From the NCBI RefSeq assembly GCF_020781835.1, contig NZ_JAJGNJ010000007.1:157806-221805 (forward strand): 64,000 nt of DNA. Reading direction: 5' to 3'. Of this stretch, positions 42,776 to 50,871 are shown one piece after another. Numbering within the stretch: position 1 is the first letter of the stretch; the number at the start of each line of letters is the position of its first letter. Source of the stretch: Microbacterium testaceum. GTDB lineage: Bacteria > Actinomycetota > Actinomycetes > Actinomycetales > Microbacteriaceae. The notes under the pieces are model-generated. The model saw only the letters and a program-made list of their open reading frames with translations. It was not told the origin of the DNA and did no database searches. Both the position numbers and the translations under genes were made by a program.

Positions 42776-42787
42776 GAACATGTGTTC
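42776..42787. promoter_or_regulatory. LexA (SOS) box of the imuA'-imuB-dnaE2 operon
   Basis: GAACATGTGTTC matches the Gram-positive/actinobacterial SOS consensus GAAC-N4-GTTC exactly. It directly abuts the TAACCT -10 element of imuA', so LexA binding would occlude RNA polymerase until DNA damage. Confidence 0.9.
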
Positions 42788-42847
42788 TACACTCTCAATC
42801 CCTGTGATTCGAAGATACGATCCCCCTCCGACATCGCCGCGGGCGGC

Positions 42848-43405
42848 TCAGATCACGTCGGCGGTCAGCGCGATGCGGGCGAAGCCGCCCCGCTCGAGCA
42901 CCAGAGCGGTCGTGGTCATCAGCTCGGAGGCCGTTCTCGTCACGGCCCCCACACCCGCGACCTCCGCAGACAGATCGAACGTGCGAGTGGCATCCAGTAC
43001 GACCGTCACGTCGTAGCCGAGATTGCCCGCCATCCGTGCCGTGGTCTCCACGCACATGTTGGTCTGGATGCCGCAGATCACCACGTCCCGGATGCCACGT
43101 TCGCCCAACCACGCATGCAGGTCGGGGTCGCCGTAGAACGCCGAGTTGACGTTCTTGGTGACCAGGAGCGCGGGTTCGACCGCAGCGACCGCATCGACCA
43201 GTGCGTTTCCCGGCGACGCCGCGTGCAGCGGCGAGTCCACTGACCGGGAGTCGTGGCGCACGACGACGACGGGCTCTTCGTCCGCGCTCCACCGCTCCAC
43301 GAGCGCGGCGACGTTCGCTTCGCAGTCGGGGTTGGCGGTCGGACCCCAGAACTCCAGGTCGTCGAATCCGCGCTGCATGTCGATCACGAGGAGAGCACGA
43401 GTCAT
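42848..43405 (-). CDS. isochorismatase-family cysteine hydrolase
   Basis: 185-residue member of the isochorismatase-like hydrolase superfamily (nicotinamidase and related amidases). The catalytic triad is readable: Asp9 in LLVIDMQRG, Lys in VTKNVNSAFYG (about 84), and Cys in CGIQTNMCVETTAR (about 117), with the characteristic cis-peptide region just before it. The substrate is unknown. GGAGG lies very close to the ATG. It is not obviously linked to the neighbouring mutasome operon. Confidence 0.9.
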   Translation of the reverse strand: MTRALLVIDMQRGFDDLEFWGPTANPDCEANVAALVERWSADEEPVVVVRHDSRSVDSPLHAASPGNALVDAVAAVEPALLVTKNVNSAFYGDPDLHAWLGERGIRDVVICGIQTNMCVETTARMAGNLGYDVTVVLDATRTFDLSAEVAGVGAVTRTASELMTTTALVLERGGFARIALTADVI

Positions 43406-43414
43406 GCCTCCATC

Positions 43415-43673
43415 ACACCACCGACCGGGATGCCGGAGGCAGAGCGGAGCAGACCACCTCCGTCACGAAACCGTCACCGCGCCGCGCGTGCAAGGCATGA
43501 GCCGCCCGTGACGGCAGACCGCCGGCACAACCGCTGGAATCTGCACGACCTCAGTCGCACAAAGCCTTCCGAGACTGAGGTTGCGCAGATCACTGAGTCA
43601 GAGCAGCCCGGCGAGGTGAGAGCATCTCGGCGAGACCCCACAGAGCGGAACCACACCACCGACCGGGATGCCG
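43415..43673. repeat. 22-bp direct repeat bracketing a 215-bp intergenic segment
   Basis: CACACCACCGACCGGGATGC and the next two bases (CG) occur identically at 43415-43436 and 43652-43673. Between them is non-coding DNA, less GC-rich than its neighbours, with a perfect 9-base inverted repeat ACCTCAGTC (43548-43556) / GACTGAGGT (43573-43581). No ORF is convincing. The intergenic region 43406-43700 therefore holds a repeat-bounded cassette of unknown nature. Confidence 0.75.
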
Positions 43674-43700
43674 CGCACCGCCGCGGACGGGGGCGCCGTC

Positions 43701-44198
43701 CTACGCCGCCAGCGCCAGATACGGCTCCCACCGGGGGTCGGACTTGTCCACCCCGCGCACCGTCCACGAGGATCCGCGCGGCGGGCCGGGGATCAGCCGC
43801 AGCTCCCACATCATCTCCTGGGGCGTGCGATCGCCCTTGACGTTGTTGCAGCGCAGGCAGCAGGCGACGAGGTTCTCCCACGTGTCCTTCCCGCCACGCG
43901 AGCGGGGCAGCACATGGTCGATGGTCGACGCCGCCTTGCCGCAGTAGGCACAGCGGTGCGCGTCGCGGCGCAGCACCCCGCGACGTGTCACCGGCACACG
44001 CCGCGCGCCGGGAACGCGCACGTAACGCGTGAGGATGATCACAGCGGGTCGGTCGTACGTCCCCGCCGCCGCCCAGACCGGATCACCGTCGACGCGTTCG
44101 ACGACGGTGGCCTTCTCGTTCATCACGAGCACGAGGGCCCGTTTGAACGACACGACGGCGAGCGGCTCATAGCCCGCGTTCAGCACCAATGTGCGCAT
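43701..44198 (-). CDS. HNH endonuclease family protein
   Basis: 165-residue protein with a C-terminal HNH nuclease domain: CAYCG, the catalytic STIDHVLPRSRGG (His of HNH), ENLVACCLRCNNVKGDRTP providing the second Asn/zinc cysteine pair. The N-terminal MRTLVLNAGYEPLAVVSFKR is typical of chromosomal actinobacterial HNH proteins, distinct from phage homing types. The ATG at 44198 follows GAGAGGAAACGGA. Stand-alone; the cellular role is unknown. Confidence 0.9.
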   Translation of the reverse strand: MRTLVLNAGYEPLAVVSFKRALVLVMNEKATVVERVDGDPVWAAAGTYDRPAVIILTRYVRVPGARRVPVTRRGVLRRDAHRCAYCGKAASTIDHVLPRSRGGKDTWENLVACCLRCNNVKGDRTPQEMMWELRLIPGPPRGSSWTVRGVDKSDPRWEPYLALAA

Positions 44199-44273
44199 TC
44201 CGTTTCCTCTCGAATGGCCGAGACGGCTTCTCGGATGTTCGACTCGCGGCGGCGGGAGAGGCGCAGGGGCATG

Positions 44274-44303
44274 AAAAAAGGCGCTGTCTATGCAGACAGC
44301 GCC
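44274..44303 (-). terminator. strong intrinsic terminator
   Basis: On the leftward strand a perfect 10-base stem GGCGCTGTCT/AGACAGCGCC with a 4-base loop is followed by six T. It is the most canonical rho-independent terminator in the window and ends the short transcript that starts near 44429. Confidence 0.92.
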
Positions 44304-44401
44304 CCAGAAGCCGCGGTGAGGCCGCGGCATCCGCTCACGCGATGCCGAAGGACGAGCAGCCCGAGCGCATCCATGGTGCGGATGCGACGTATGGCGTTCA
44401 T
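44288..44401 (-). CDS. possible 37-residue small protein or small RNA
   Basis: Leftward unit with its own signals: TAGCCT (44441-44436) as -10, GAAGGGAA as a ribosome-binding site, an ATG at 44401 and a 37-codon frame (MNAIRRIRTMDALGLLVLRH... then SGCRGLTAASGALSA) whose stop lies inside the terminator stem. The protein is basic, with a short hydrophobic helix. Because the ORF runs into the terminator, the transcript could equally be a small regulatory RNA of about 155 nt. No homologue is recognised. Confidence 0.45.
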   Translation of the reverse strand: MNAIRRIRTMDALGLLVLRHRVSGCRGLTAASGALSA

Positions 44402-44483
44402 CAGCGTTCCCTTCGGTTCTCCCGACGTCGCGAACAGGCTAACCCACGGCGACACGCCCGGGGTCCGCTGCGGCGGGAAACGG

Positions 44484-44526
44484 CAGACGGCGTGTCGGAG
44501 AACGATCGTCTCCGGCACGCCGTCTG
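44484..44526 (-). terminator. terminator hairpin after the M23 peptidase gene
   Basis: An 11-base outer stem (CAGACGGCGTG with CACGCCGTCTG) and a 6-base inner stem (CGGAGA/TCTCCG) flank a 7-base loop, 12 bases beyond the peptidase stop codon. Confidence 0.75.
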
Positions 44527-44538
44527 GCATCGTGGCGG

Positions 44539-45450
44539 TCAGCCCGCGTTCTGCTGCAACCAGGCGTACGGGTCGACCACGGAGCCGTTGATGTGCACCT
44601 CGAAGTGCAGGTGGTTGGCGGTCGAGCTACCGGTCGAACCGACCAGGCCGATGAGCTGACCGGCGGCGACGGTCTGGCCCGCCTGGACCTGCCGGCTGCC
44701 GTAAGTCATGTGCCCGTAGGTCGTGGAGACCCGCTGGCCGTTGATGACGTGCTCGATGACGATGCCGACGCCGTAGCCTCCGAAGCTCTCGGAGGACACC
44801 TTCACGACGCCGCCGGCAGCGGCGAAGATCGGCTGCCCGCCGGGGGCGAGAAGGTCGACGCCCTGGTGGTAGCCCGAGTCCCACAGGCCGCGACCGAGCG
44901 TGTAGCTGGTCAGCGGCCACCGCACCTCGCCGGATCCGGGGGCGGTCATGTTGAGGTCGACCGAGGAGACGGCGACGTTCGCGCTGGCGGCGAGCTGCCG
45001 GGCACGTTCGGCGGCGGCCGCCGCGGCCGCCTCCTGCTCCTTCTTCTTCTGGATCTCCTCGGCGGTGGTGGCCGAGTAGCTGCTGCGGTCGAGGGTCTCG
45101 GCGGTGGCGTCGGAGGCGACGACCAGCGACTGGTTGTCGGGGGCCGACATCTCCTGCAGGGTCATCGTCTCGGCCGCGGGCATCGACGCCGCGTACGCGG
45201 GGATGGCGACCGTCGCGACGAGTCCGGCGACCATCGACAGGATGACGGCGCTCCGCAACGGCTTGGCGCCGCGCCGGAACGACGAGGATGAGCGAGGGGC
45301 GGAAGCGGGGCGGCGCGTCGGCGACGCCACTGCGGGTGTCCGCTGGGGGCGCGTGGCGGGTCGGGCGACCGCGGCGCGCGCGCTCTTTCGAGTCTGACCC
45401 GTCGCGGGGACCTCGGGCAGGTCCGCAACGGGATCGGTGTGTTCAGCCAA
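44539..45450 (-). CDS. M23 family metallopeptidase (LytM-like cell-wall hydrolase)
   Basis: 303-residue envelope protein. A basic Ala/Pro-rich cytoplasmic N-terminus (about 1-60) leads to a membrane anchor/signal segment (AVILSMVAGLVATVAIPAYA, about 68-87), a coiled-coil stretch (EEIQKKKEQEAAAAAAAERA, about 128-147), and a C-terminal LytM domain with YHQGVDLLAPGG (His and Asp zinc ligands, about 194) and NHLHFEVH (about 283). It cleaves peptidoglycan cross-bridges or activates amidases. GGAGGA four bases before a TTG at 45450 marks the start; there is no ATG or GTG suited to it. The leader is long and structured. Confidence 0.9.
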   Translation of the reverse strand: MAEHTDPVADLPEVPATGQTRKSARAAVARPATRPQRTPAVASPTRRPASAPRSSSSFRRGAKPLRSAVILSMVAGLVATVAIPAYAASMPAAETMTLQEMSAPDNQSLVVASDATAETLDRSSYSATTAEEIQKKKEQEAAAAAAAERARQLAASANVAVSSVDLNMTAPGSGEVRWPLTSYTLGRGLWDSGYHQGVDLLAPGGQPIFAAAGGVVKVSSESFGGYGVGIVIEHVINGQRVSTTYGHMTYGSRQVQAGQTVAAGQLIGLVGSTGSSTANHLHFEVHINGSVVDPYAWLQQNAG

Positions 45451-45591
45451 ATTTCCTCCGGCGCCTCTGCGTTCGCACGCTGGCTCGTCAGCACTCGATG
45501 GGGGCACGATGTGCGGGCTTCACCCTCTGCGGACGACGAGCCGATGAGGCAAACCGCGAGGGGTCCGACGGCGGGCTTCTCGCCTGTGGAC
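45451..45591 (-). promoter_or_regulatory. structured 5' leader of the M23 peptidase mRNA
   Basis: About 140 nt between the predicted transcription start (45591) and the TTG start codon. Reading leftward it can form GGGTCC/GGACCC at the very 5' end (45593-45561) with an inner GGCG/CGCC, then a GGCTCGTC/GACGAGCC domain (45542-45482) enclosing GGG-TGAAG-CCC and GCAC-ATC-GTGC hairpins, then a short GCG/CGC hairpin before the ribosome-binding site. The layout suits a cis-acting RNA regulator, but it lacks the conserved ydaO (c-di-AMP) riboswitch core. Confidence 0.5.
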
Positions 45592-45597
45592 CCTCAG

Positions 45598-45626
45598 AGG
45601 CTACCCGAAGATAACGAAACTGTCAC
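45598..45626 (-). promoter_or_regulatory. housekeeping-type promoter of the M23 peptidase gene
   Basis: GTGACA (45626-45621) and TAGCCT (45603-45598) on the leftward strand are separated by exactly 17 bases, five of six matches to the -35 consensus and a standard TANNNT -10. Confidence 0.7.
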
Positions 45627-45709
45627 GCCTGACGGCATTGCGCACTCGCGATGTCCGGGATACGACGACTCGACGCGGGCCGCAGCACGCCGACCGCGCC
45701 AGGACGGCG

Positions 45710-46408
45710 TCAGACCTCGTCGACGAGGAAGATGTGCGAGGCGACCTCTACCGGCAGTTCGAGTCCCTCGTCGACCCCCTCCATCTCGACGAGGACGTAG
45801 CCCTCGTTGAAGCGGTAGCTGCCGCGGGCTCCCGGGAGGACGCCGGCACCCTTCAGCTGCTGCAGGAGCTCGGGGTCGACCTGTGCCGGTTCGGCGAGAC
45901 GCCGGACGGTGCCCGTGATGGGCGCGCCGGCGTCGGTGAGCTTGCGCACCAGGCCGACCACACCTTCTTCGAAGGTCGCGCTGGCCACGTCGCCCAACTG
46001 ATCGAGACCGGGGATGGGGTTGCCGTAGGGCGACTCGGTCGGGTGACCGAGCAACTCGACGAGACGGCGCTCGACCTGCTCGCTCATGACGTGCTCCCAG
46101 CGGCAGGCCTCGTCGTGCACGTAGGCCCAGTCGAGACCGATGACGTCGCTCAGCAACCGCTCGGCGAGCCGGTGCTTGCGCATGACGTCGACCGCCTTCT
46201 GCCGACCGTCGTCGGTCAGCTCGAGACGACGGTCTTCCGACACGACGACGAGACCGTCGCGTTCCATGCGACCCACGGTCTGGGAGACGGTGGGACCGGA
46301 GTGGCCGAGGCGTTCGGAGATGCGCGCGCGCAGCGGGACGATGTTCTCTTCCTCGAGTTCGAGGATCGTGCGCAGGTACATCTCGGTGGTGTCGATGAGA
46401 TCGGTCAT
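45710..46408 (-). CDS. DtxR/IdeR-family metal-dependent regulator
   Basis: 232-residue iron- or manganese-dependent repressor. N-terminal winged helix-turn-helix (about 1-70, LRARISERLGHSGPTVSQTV), dimerisation/metal-binding domain (VIGLDWAYVHDEACRWEHVM, about 88-107, where the Cys-Glu-His cluster of the ancillary/primary sites lies), and a C-terminal SH3-like FeoA domain (about 150-232). It represses uptake genes when loaded with metal. A GAGGAC ribosome-binding site precedes the ATG. Which metal it senses cannot be decided from the sequence. Confidence 0.93.
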   Translation of the reverse strand: MTDLIDTTEMYLRTILELEEENIVPLRARISERLGHSGPTVSQTVGRMERDGLVVVSEDRRLELTDDGRQKAVDVMRKHRLAERLLSDVIGLDWAYVHDEACRWEHVMSEQVERRLVELLGHPTESPYGNPIPGLDQLGDVASATFEEGVVGLVRKLTDAGAPITGTVRRLAEPAQVDPELLQQLKGAGVLPGARGSYRFNEGYVLVEMEGVDEGLELPVEVASHIFLVDEV

Positions 46409-46495
46409 TCAGCAGTCCTCGGGCCTCGTAGCGGTCTTCACAGCCTACCGACCCCCTCCGACACACGCGCGGGTGGCGACTGACCCCCGCCCTAG

Positions 46496-47626
<1,131 letters not shown>

Positions 47627-47640
47627 TCCTCGCGCCCGCC

Positions 47641-47673
47641 GGAAGCCGTCCCGCCCTGTGCGGGGCGGCTTCC
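47641..47673 (+). terminator. terminator hairpin after serC
   Basis: GGAAGCCG (47641-47648) pairs with CGGCTTCC (47666-47673), and CCCG/CGGG extends the stem. It starts 15 bases after the serC stop codon. Confidence 0.7.
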
Positions 47674-47740
47674 CCCGTTCCGGCAGAGGCGCACGAGATG
47701 GACAGAGCGAGCGGGATGCCGCCAGAGTGAGGGCCGCGCG

Positions 47741-48361
47741 TCAGTAGCTGCGATCGCGCTCGTCGTCGTCGAAGTCGTCCGAGTCCTCGTCGTCCGAGTC
47801 CTCGTCGTCGGAATCCTCGTCTTCGTCGTCGTCCGAGTCCTCGTCGTCCTCGCCGGACTCATCCAGCTCGTCGATGTCGACGCCGTCGAGGTCGCCCGCG
47901 TGCAGTCGCGCCTGGGGCTCCTCGTCGTCCTCGTCATCCGACTCGTCGTCCTCGTCATCCGAGTCGTCGAGGTCGTCGTCGTCCAGATCGTCATCGTCGA
48001 TGTCGTCCTGGTCCGCCCCCGCAGCGGCCGCCGCAGCCTGAGCCGCCTGGTACTCCGCGAGACGCTTGGCCCAGGGCACCCATTCCGGCGCGAGCAGTGC
48101 GCCCTCGCCGGGGAGGAGTTCGGCCTCGAGAACGGTGGGCTCGGCGTCGTCCACGACCGCGACGGTCACGGTCCAGTGCCAGCCCGGATAACCGGCGAGA
48201 CGGGTGTGGAACCGCAGCGAGACGACGTCGTCGTCTTCCACGACGTGACCGGCCGCCGGTCCGATGGTGTCGGCCGGGGTGATCTCGTGCAGCGCTGCCA
48301 GCGCGAGATCGTGGGCGTGGAGCAGCCGCTCGTCGGCGACCGGCTCAGGCTTCGAAGTCAT
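47741..48361 (-). CDS. DUF3027 protein with long acidic tail
   Basis: 206 residues. The N-terminal half (about 1-115, GYPGWHWTVTVAVVDDAEPT, then LLAPEWVPWAKRLAEYQ) is the DUF3027 fold. The C-terminal half (about 125-206) is almost purely Asp/Glu/Ser, with repeated DSDDED units encoded by GAC/GAG/TCG-rich triplet repeats. Function unknown; the tail could be a cation- or protein-binding disordered region. The ATG at 48361 lies 17 bases inside the end of the cold-shock gene, so the two are translationally linked. Confidence 0.85.
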   Translation of the reverse strand: MTSKPEPVADERLLHAHDLALAALHEITPADTIGPAAGHVVEDDDVVSLRFHTRLAGYPGWHWTVTVAVVDDAEPTVLEAELLPGEGALLAPEWVPWAKRLAEYQAAQAAAAAAGADQDDIDDDDLDDDDLDDSDDEDDESDDEDDEEPQARLHAGDLDGVDIDELDESGEDDEDSDDDEDEDSDDEDSDDEDSDDFDDDERDRSY

Positions 48362-48728
48362 CGGCGACCTTGCGCAGGACCGCGGCGATCTTCTTGGCGT
48401 GAGCACCACTGGGGTAACGACCGCGACGCAGGTCGCCGCCGATGCCGTCGAGGAGCTTCACGAGGTCTTCGACGATGATCGCCATGTCGTCGGCGGGTTT
48501 GCGGGCGCGCTTGGCCATGCTCACGGGGGCCTCCAGCACGCGCACCGACAGAGCCTGCAGACCGCGCTTGCCGTCGGCGACGCCGAACTCCAGCCGCGTT
48601 CCGGCCTTGGGCGCGGGGGTCCCGGCGGGCAGGGCGGTGGCGTGCAGGAACACGTCCTGGCCGTCATCGGTGGTGATGAAGCCGAAGCCCTTCTCGTCGT
48701 CGTAGAACCTGACCTTGCCGGTGGGCAT
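48345..48728 (-). CDS. cold-shock-domain protein with C-terminal extension
   Basis: 127 residues: an N-terminal cold-shock domain (about 1-65) with the RNP1-like KGFGFITTDD and RNP2-like VFLHATAL, binding single-stranded nucleic acid, plus about 60 extra residues (PADDMAIIVEDLVKLLDGIG and GAHAKKIAAVLRKVADDFEA) predicted helical. Ordinary CspA proteins are about 67 residues, so this is an extended form. It overlaps the DUF3027 start. Confidence 0.88.
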   Translation of the reverse strand: MPTGKVRFYDDEKGFGFITTDDGQDVFLHATALPAGTPAPKAGTRLEFGVADGKRGLQALSVRVLEAPVSMAKRARKPADDMAIIVEDLVKLLDGIGGDLRRGRYPSGAHAKKIAAVLRKVADDFEA

Positions 48729-48834
48729 GGACACCTCGCTGAATGTGTGCGCGATCGCGCGGCGGAACACGGGACCCGATCGGATCCCGGCCTCCCAGCC
48801 TACGGCACGCCCGCCAGGCAGTAGGCTGACGACG

Positions 48835-49101
48835 ATGAGCACGCGCACCCCCGACGGCGACGTCCCGATCCGTCGTATCGACCGGATCCTGGCTTTCATG
48901 TCGCTGGGCCTGCTGATCCTGTCGGTGGTCTGCTTCTTCGCGATCATCATCGGCTCGTCCGCCGGGGCCGACATGCGGACCGGCCTGTGGCCGACGATCG
49001 GCGTCCTGATCTACATCGCGCCCCCCGTGGCCTTCGCGTGCCTCGTGGCGGTGCTCATCATGAGCTTCGTGCGAAGGGCACGCGCGAACAAGGGACGCTG
49101 A
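48835..49101 (+). CDS. small two-helix membrane protein
   Basis: 88 residues with two membrane helices (about 17-38 and 53-77) and a basic C-terminus. No domain recognised. TAGGCT at 48822-48827 ends seven bases before the ATG at 48835, supporting a leaderless start and ruling out the longer upstream frame, which overlaps the divergent cold-shock gene. The next gene starts one base after its stop codon, so they are co-transcribed. Confidence 0.75.
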   Translation: MSTRTPDGDVPIRRIDRILAFMSLGLLILSVVCFFAIIIGSSAGADMRTGLWPTIGVLIYIAPPVAFACLVAVLIMSFVRRARANKGR

Positions 49102-49102
49102 C

Positions 49103-50824
49103 GTGCCCGAGACCTCCGACCAACGCGCGCTGGCGGTCTCGCTGAGCGCCTTCCCGGACGAGGTCCTCGCGCGACTCCTCGCCGAGCGCCACGTACCGGC
49201 GTCCGCGACGTGGCGCGACATGTTCGATGCGGCCGACGCCCTTCTCGACGCCGCATCTGTGGCCCGCGCACTGCCACTGCTCGACCACGCCGAGGCCCAT
49301 GCCCTCGTGGCGGCCGTCATCGACGGCGTCCGCGCAGGTGACGGCATCCGCGAGGCGCTCCACCATCGCGCGCTGGTCGGCGTCGATGGCCGCCCCTACG
49401 CGGCGGTCGTCTCGGCTGTGCGCGACCTCGCGCCGCACGGACTACCGGACACGCCGACGGCCTCGACGGTCGACACCTCGAACGACGCCGCTGCCGCCGA
49501 ATCGGCGTTCACGAACGCGGCCGCTCTGGCGGACGTCCTCCTGCTGACGCTGGAGTCGCCGCTCGGCCGCATCGGCTCGGGCTCGCTCGGCGCCGGTGAG
49601 CGACGGCGCCTGGTGCATGCCGGGGCCGCCCCCTCCGCCGAGGAGGCCGACCTGCTCGTCGGCATGGCGGCACGCACGGGACTGCTCGGCTCCAACGGCC
49701 GCGCCTGGCTCGTGACCGCAGCCGGCCGGGCCTGGCTGCGCCTGCCCACCCTGGAGAGGTGGGCGACCACCGCTCGGGCTCTGCGCGACGCGCTCCCCCG
49801 GGCGTACCGCACGGCAGAAGGCGGATGGATGCCGCAGCCCACGTGGGCCGCAGCGACCCCCTTCGATCCCGCCGGGCCCGAGCGCGCCGCCCGCTGGACG
49901 CACCGCCTCCGGGCCTGGGGTCTTCTCGACGACAGCGGCGCCGTGCCGCCGTGGGGTGTCGGACTCGCCGCGGGCGGCGATGTGGATGTCTCGGCGCTCC
50001 GGGAGTTGCTGCCGCCCGAGGTGGACCGGGTGTATCTGCAGAACGACCTGACCGCGATCGCCCCGGGTCCGCTCGCCCCCCACCTGGACGTGCGCCTGCG
50101 CAGCATGGCGGCCCGTGAGTCGCGCGCCCAGGCGTCCAGCTACCGCTTCAGCGCCGCCACGATCGGCGCGGCCATCACGGCTGGCGAGACCGCCGACAGT
50201 CTGCGCGCGTTCCTCACCGAGATCTCCCTGACGGGCCTGCCGCAGCCGCTGGCCTACGTCATCGAGCGGACGTCCGCGGAGCACGGACGTGTCCGCGTCA
50301 CCGCCGACGCGGCATCCGGCCTCACCACCGTGCGCACCGACGACGAGACGCTCCTGCGGGCGATGGAGGTCGACACTTCGCTGCGTTCGGTCGCGCTCAG
50401 CCGCTCGGGCGACGAACTCATCACCCACGTCGCTGCCGATGTCGTGTTCTGGGCCCTGAGCGATGCGCGCTATCCCGCCGTCGCGGTCGACGCGGACGGG
50501 CAGCCCCGCGCGGTGGAAAGAGCCAAGCTGGCCGCGACCGAGGCACCCGAGGACCCCGCCGACGTCTACGGCCCCCTCATCGAGCGTCTGCGCGCCGGTG
50601 GCGAGGATTCTGATGCGGCATGGCTGGAGCGCGAGCTCGATCAAGCGGTGCGCGCCCGCGCGGTGGTCGATGTCACGGTGCGCCTGCCCGACGGCTCGGC
50701 CCGGGTGTTCCGACTCGAGGCGACGGGGCTCGGCGGCGGTCGGTTGCGCGGCCGCGACCGCGCCGCCGACGTCGAGCGCACGCTGCCGCTGTCGCACATC
50801 GACTCGGTCAGCCCTGTCGCCTGA
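49103..50824 (+). CDS. helicase-associated domain protein (XPB partner)
   Basis: 573-residue actinobacterial protein containing the helicase-associated domain found next to XPB-type helicases (about 290-480: VYLQNDLTAIAPGPLAPHL, and LPQPLAYVIERTSAEHGRVR). The N-terminal half is helical. No helicase ATPase motifs are present. GTG start, one base after the previous stop, with AAGGGA upstream. The XPB helicase gene follows after 47 bases, so a role as its partner in DNA repair or transcription-coupled processes is likely (inference). Confidence 0.82.
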   Translation: MPETSDQRALAVSLSAFPDEVLARLLAERHVPASATWRDMFDAADALLDAASVARALPLLDHAEAHALVAAVIDGVRAGDGIREALHHRALVGVDGRPYAAVVSAVRDLAPHGLPDTPTASTVDTSNDAAAAESAFTNAAALADVLLLTLESPLGRIGSGSLGAGERRRLVHAGAAPSAEEADLLVGMAARTGLLGSNGRAWLVTAAGRAWLRLPTLERWATTARALRDALPRAYRTAEGGWMPQPTWAAATPFDPAGPERAARWTHRLRAWGLLDDSGAVPPWGVGLAAGGDVDVSALRELLPPEVDRVYLQNDLTAIAPGPLAPHLDVRLRSMAARESRAQASSYRFSAATIGAAITAGETADSLRAFLTEISLTGLPQPLAYVIERTSAEHGRVRVTADAASGLTTVRTDDETLLRAMEVDTSLRSVALSRSGDELITHVAADVVFWALSDARYPAVAVDADGQPRAVERAKLAATEAPEDPADVYGPLIERLRAGGEDSDAAWLERELDQAVRARAVVDVTVRLPDGSARVFRLEATGLGGGRLRGRDRAADVERTLPLSHIDSVSPVA

Positions 50825-50871
50825 GCGACCACCGACGACGTGCGCCCGGCGCACCGGTAGAATCGAACGCT

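Noticed and set aside
45451..45591. ydaO-type c-di-AMP riboswitch upstream of the M23 peptidase
   Set aside because: Only a GGGTGAAGCCC element is reminiscent of it; the conserved CCGAATCCG...CAGCTAAC core is absent, so it is reported only as a structured leader of unknown type.
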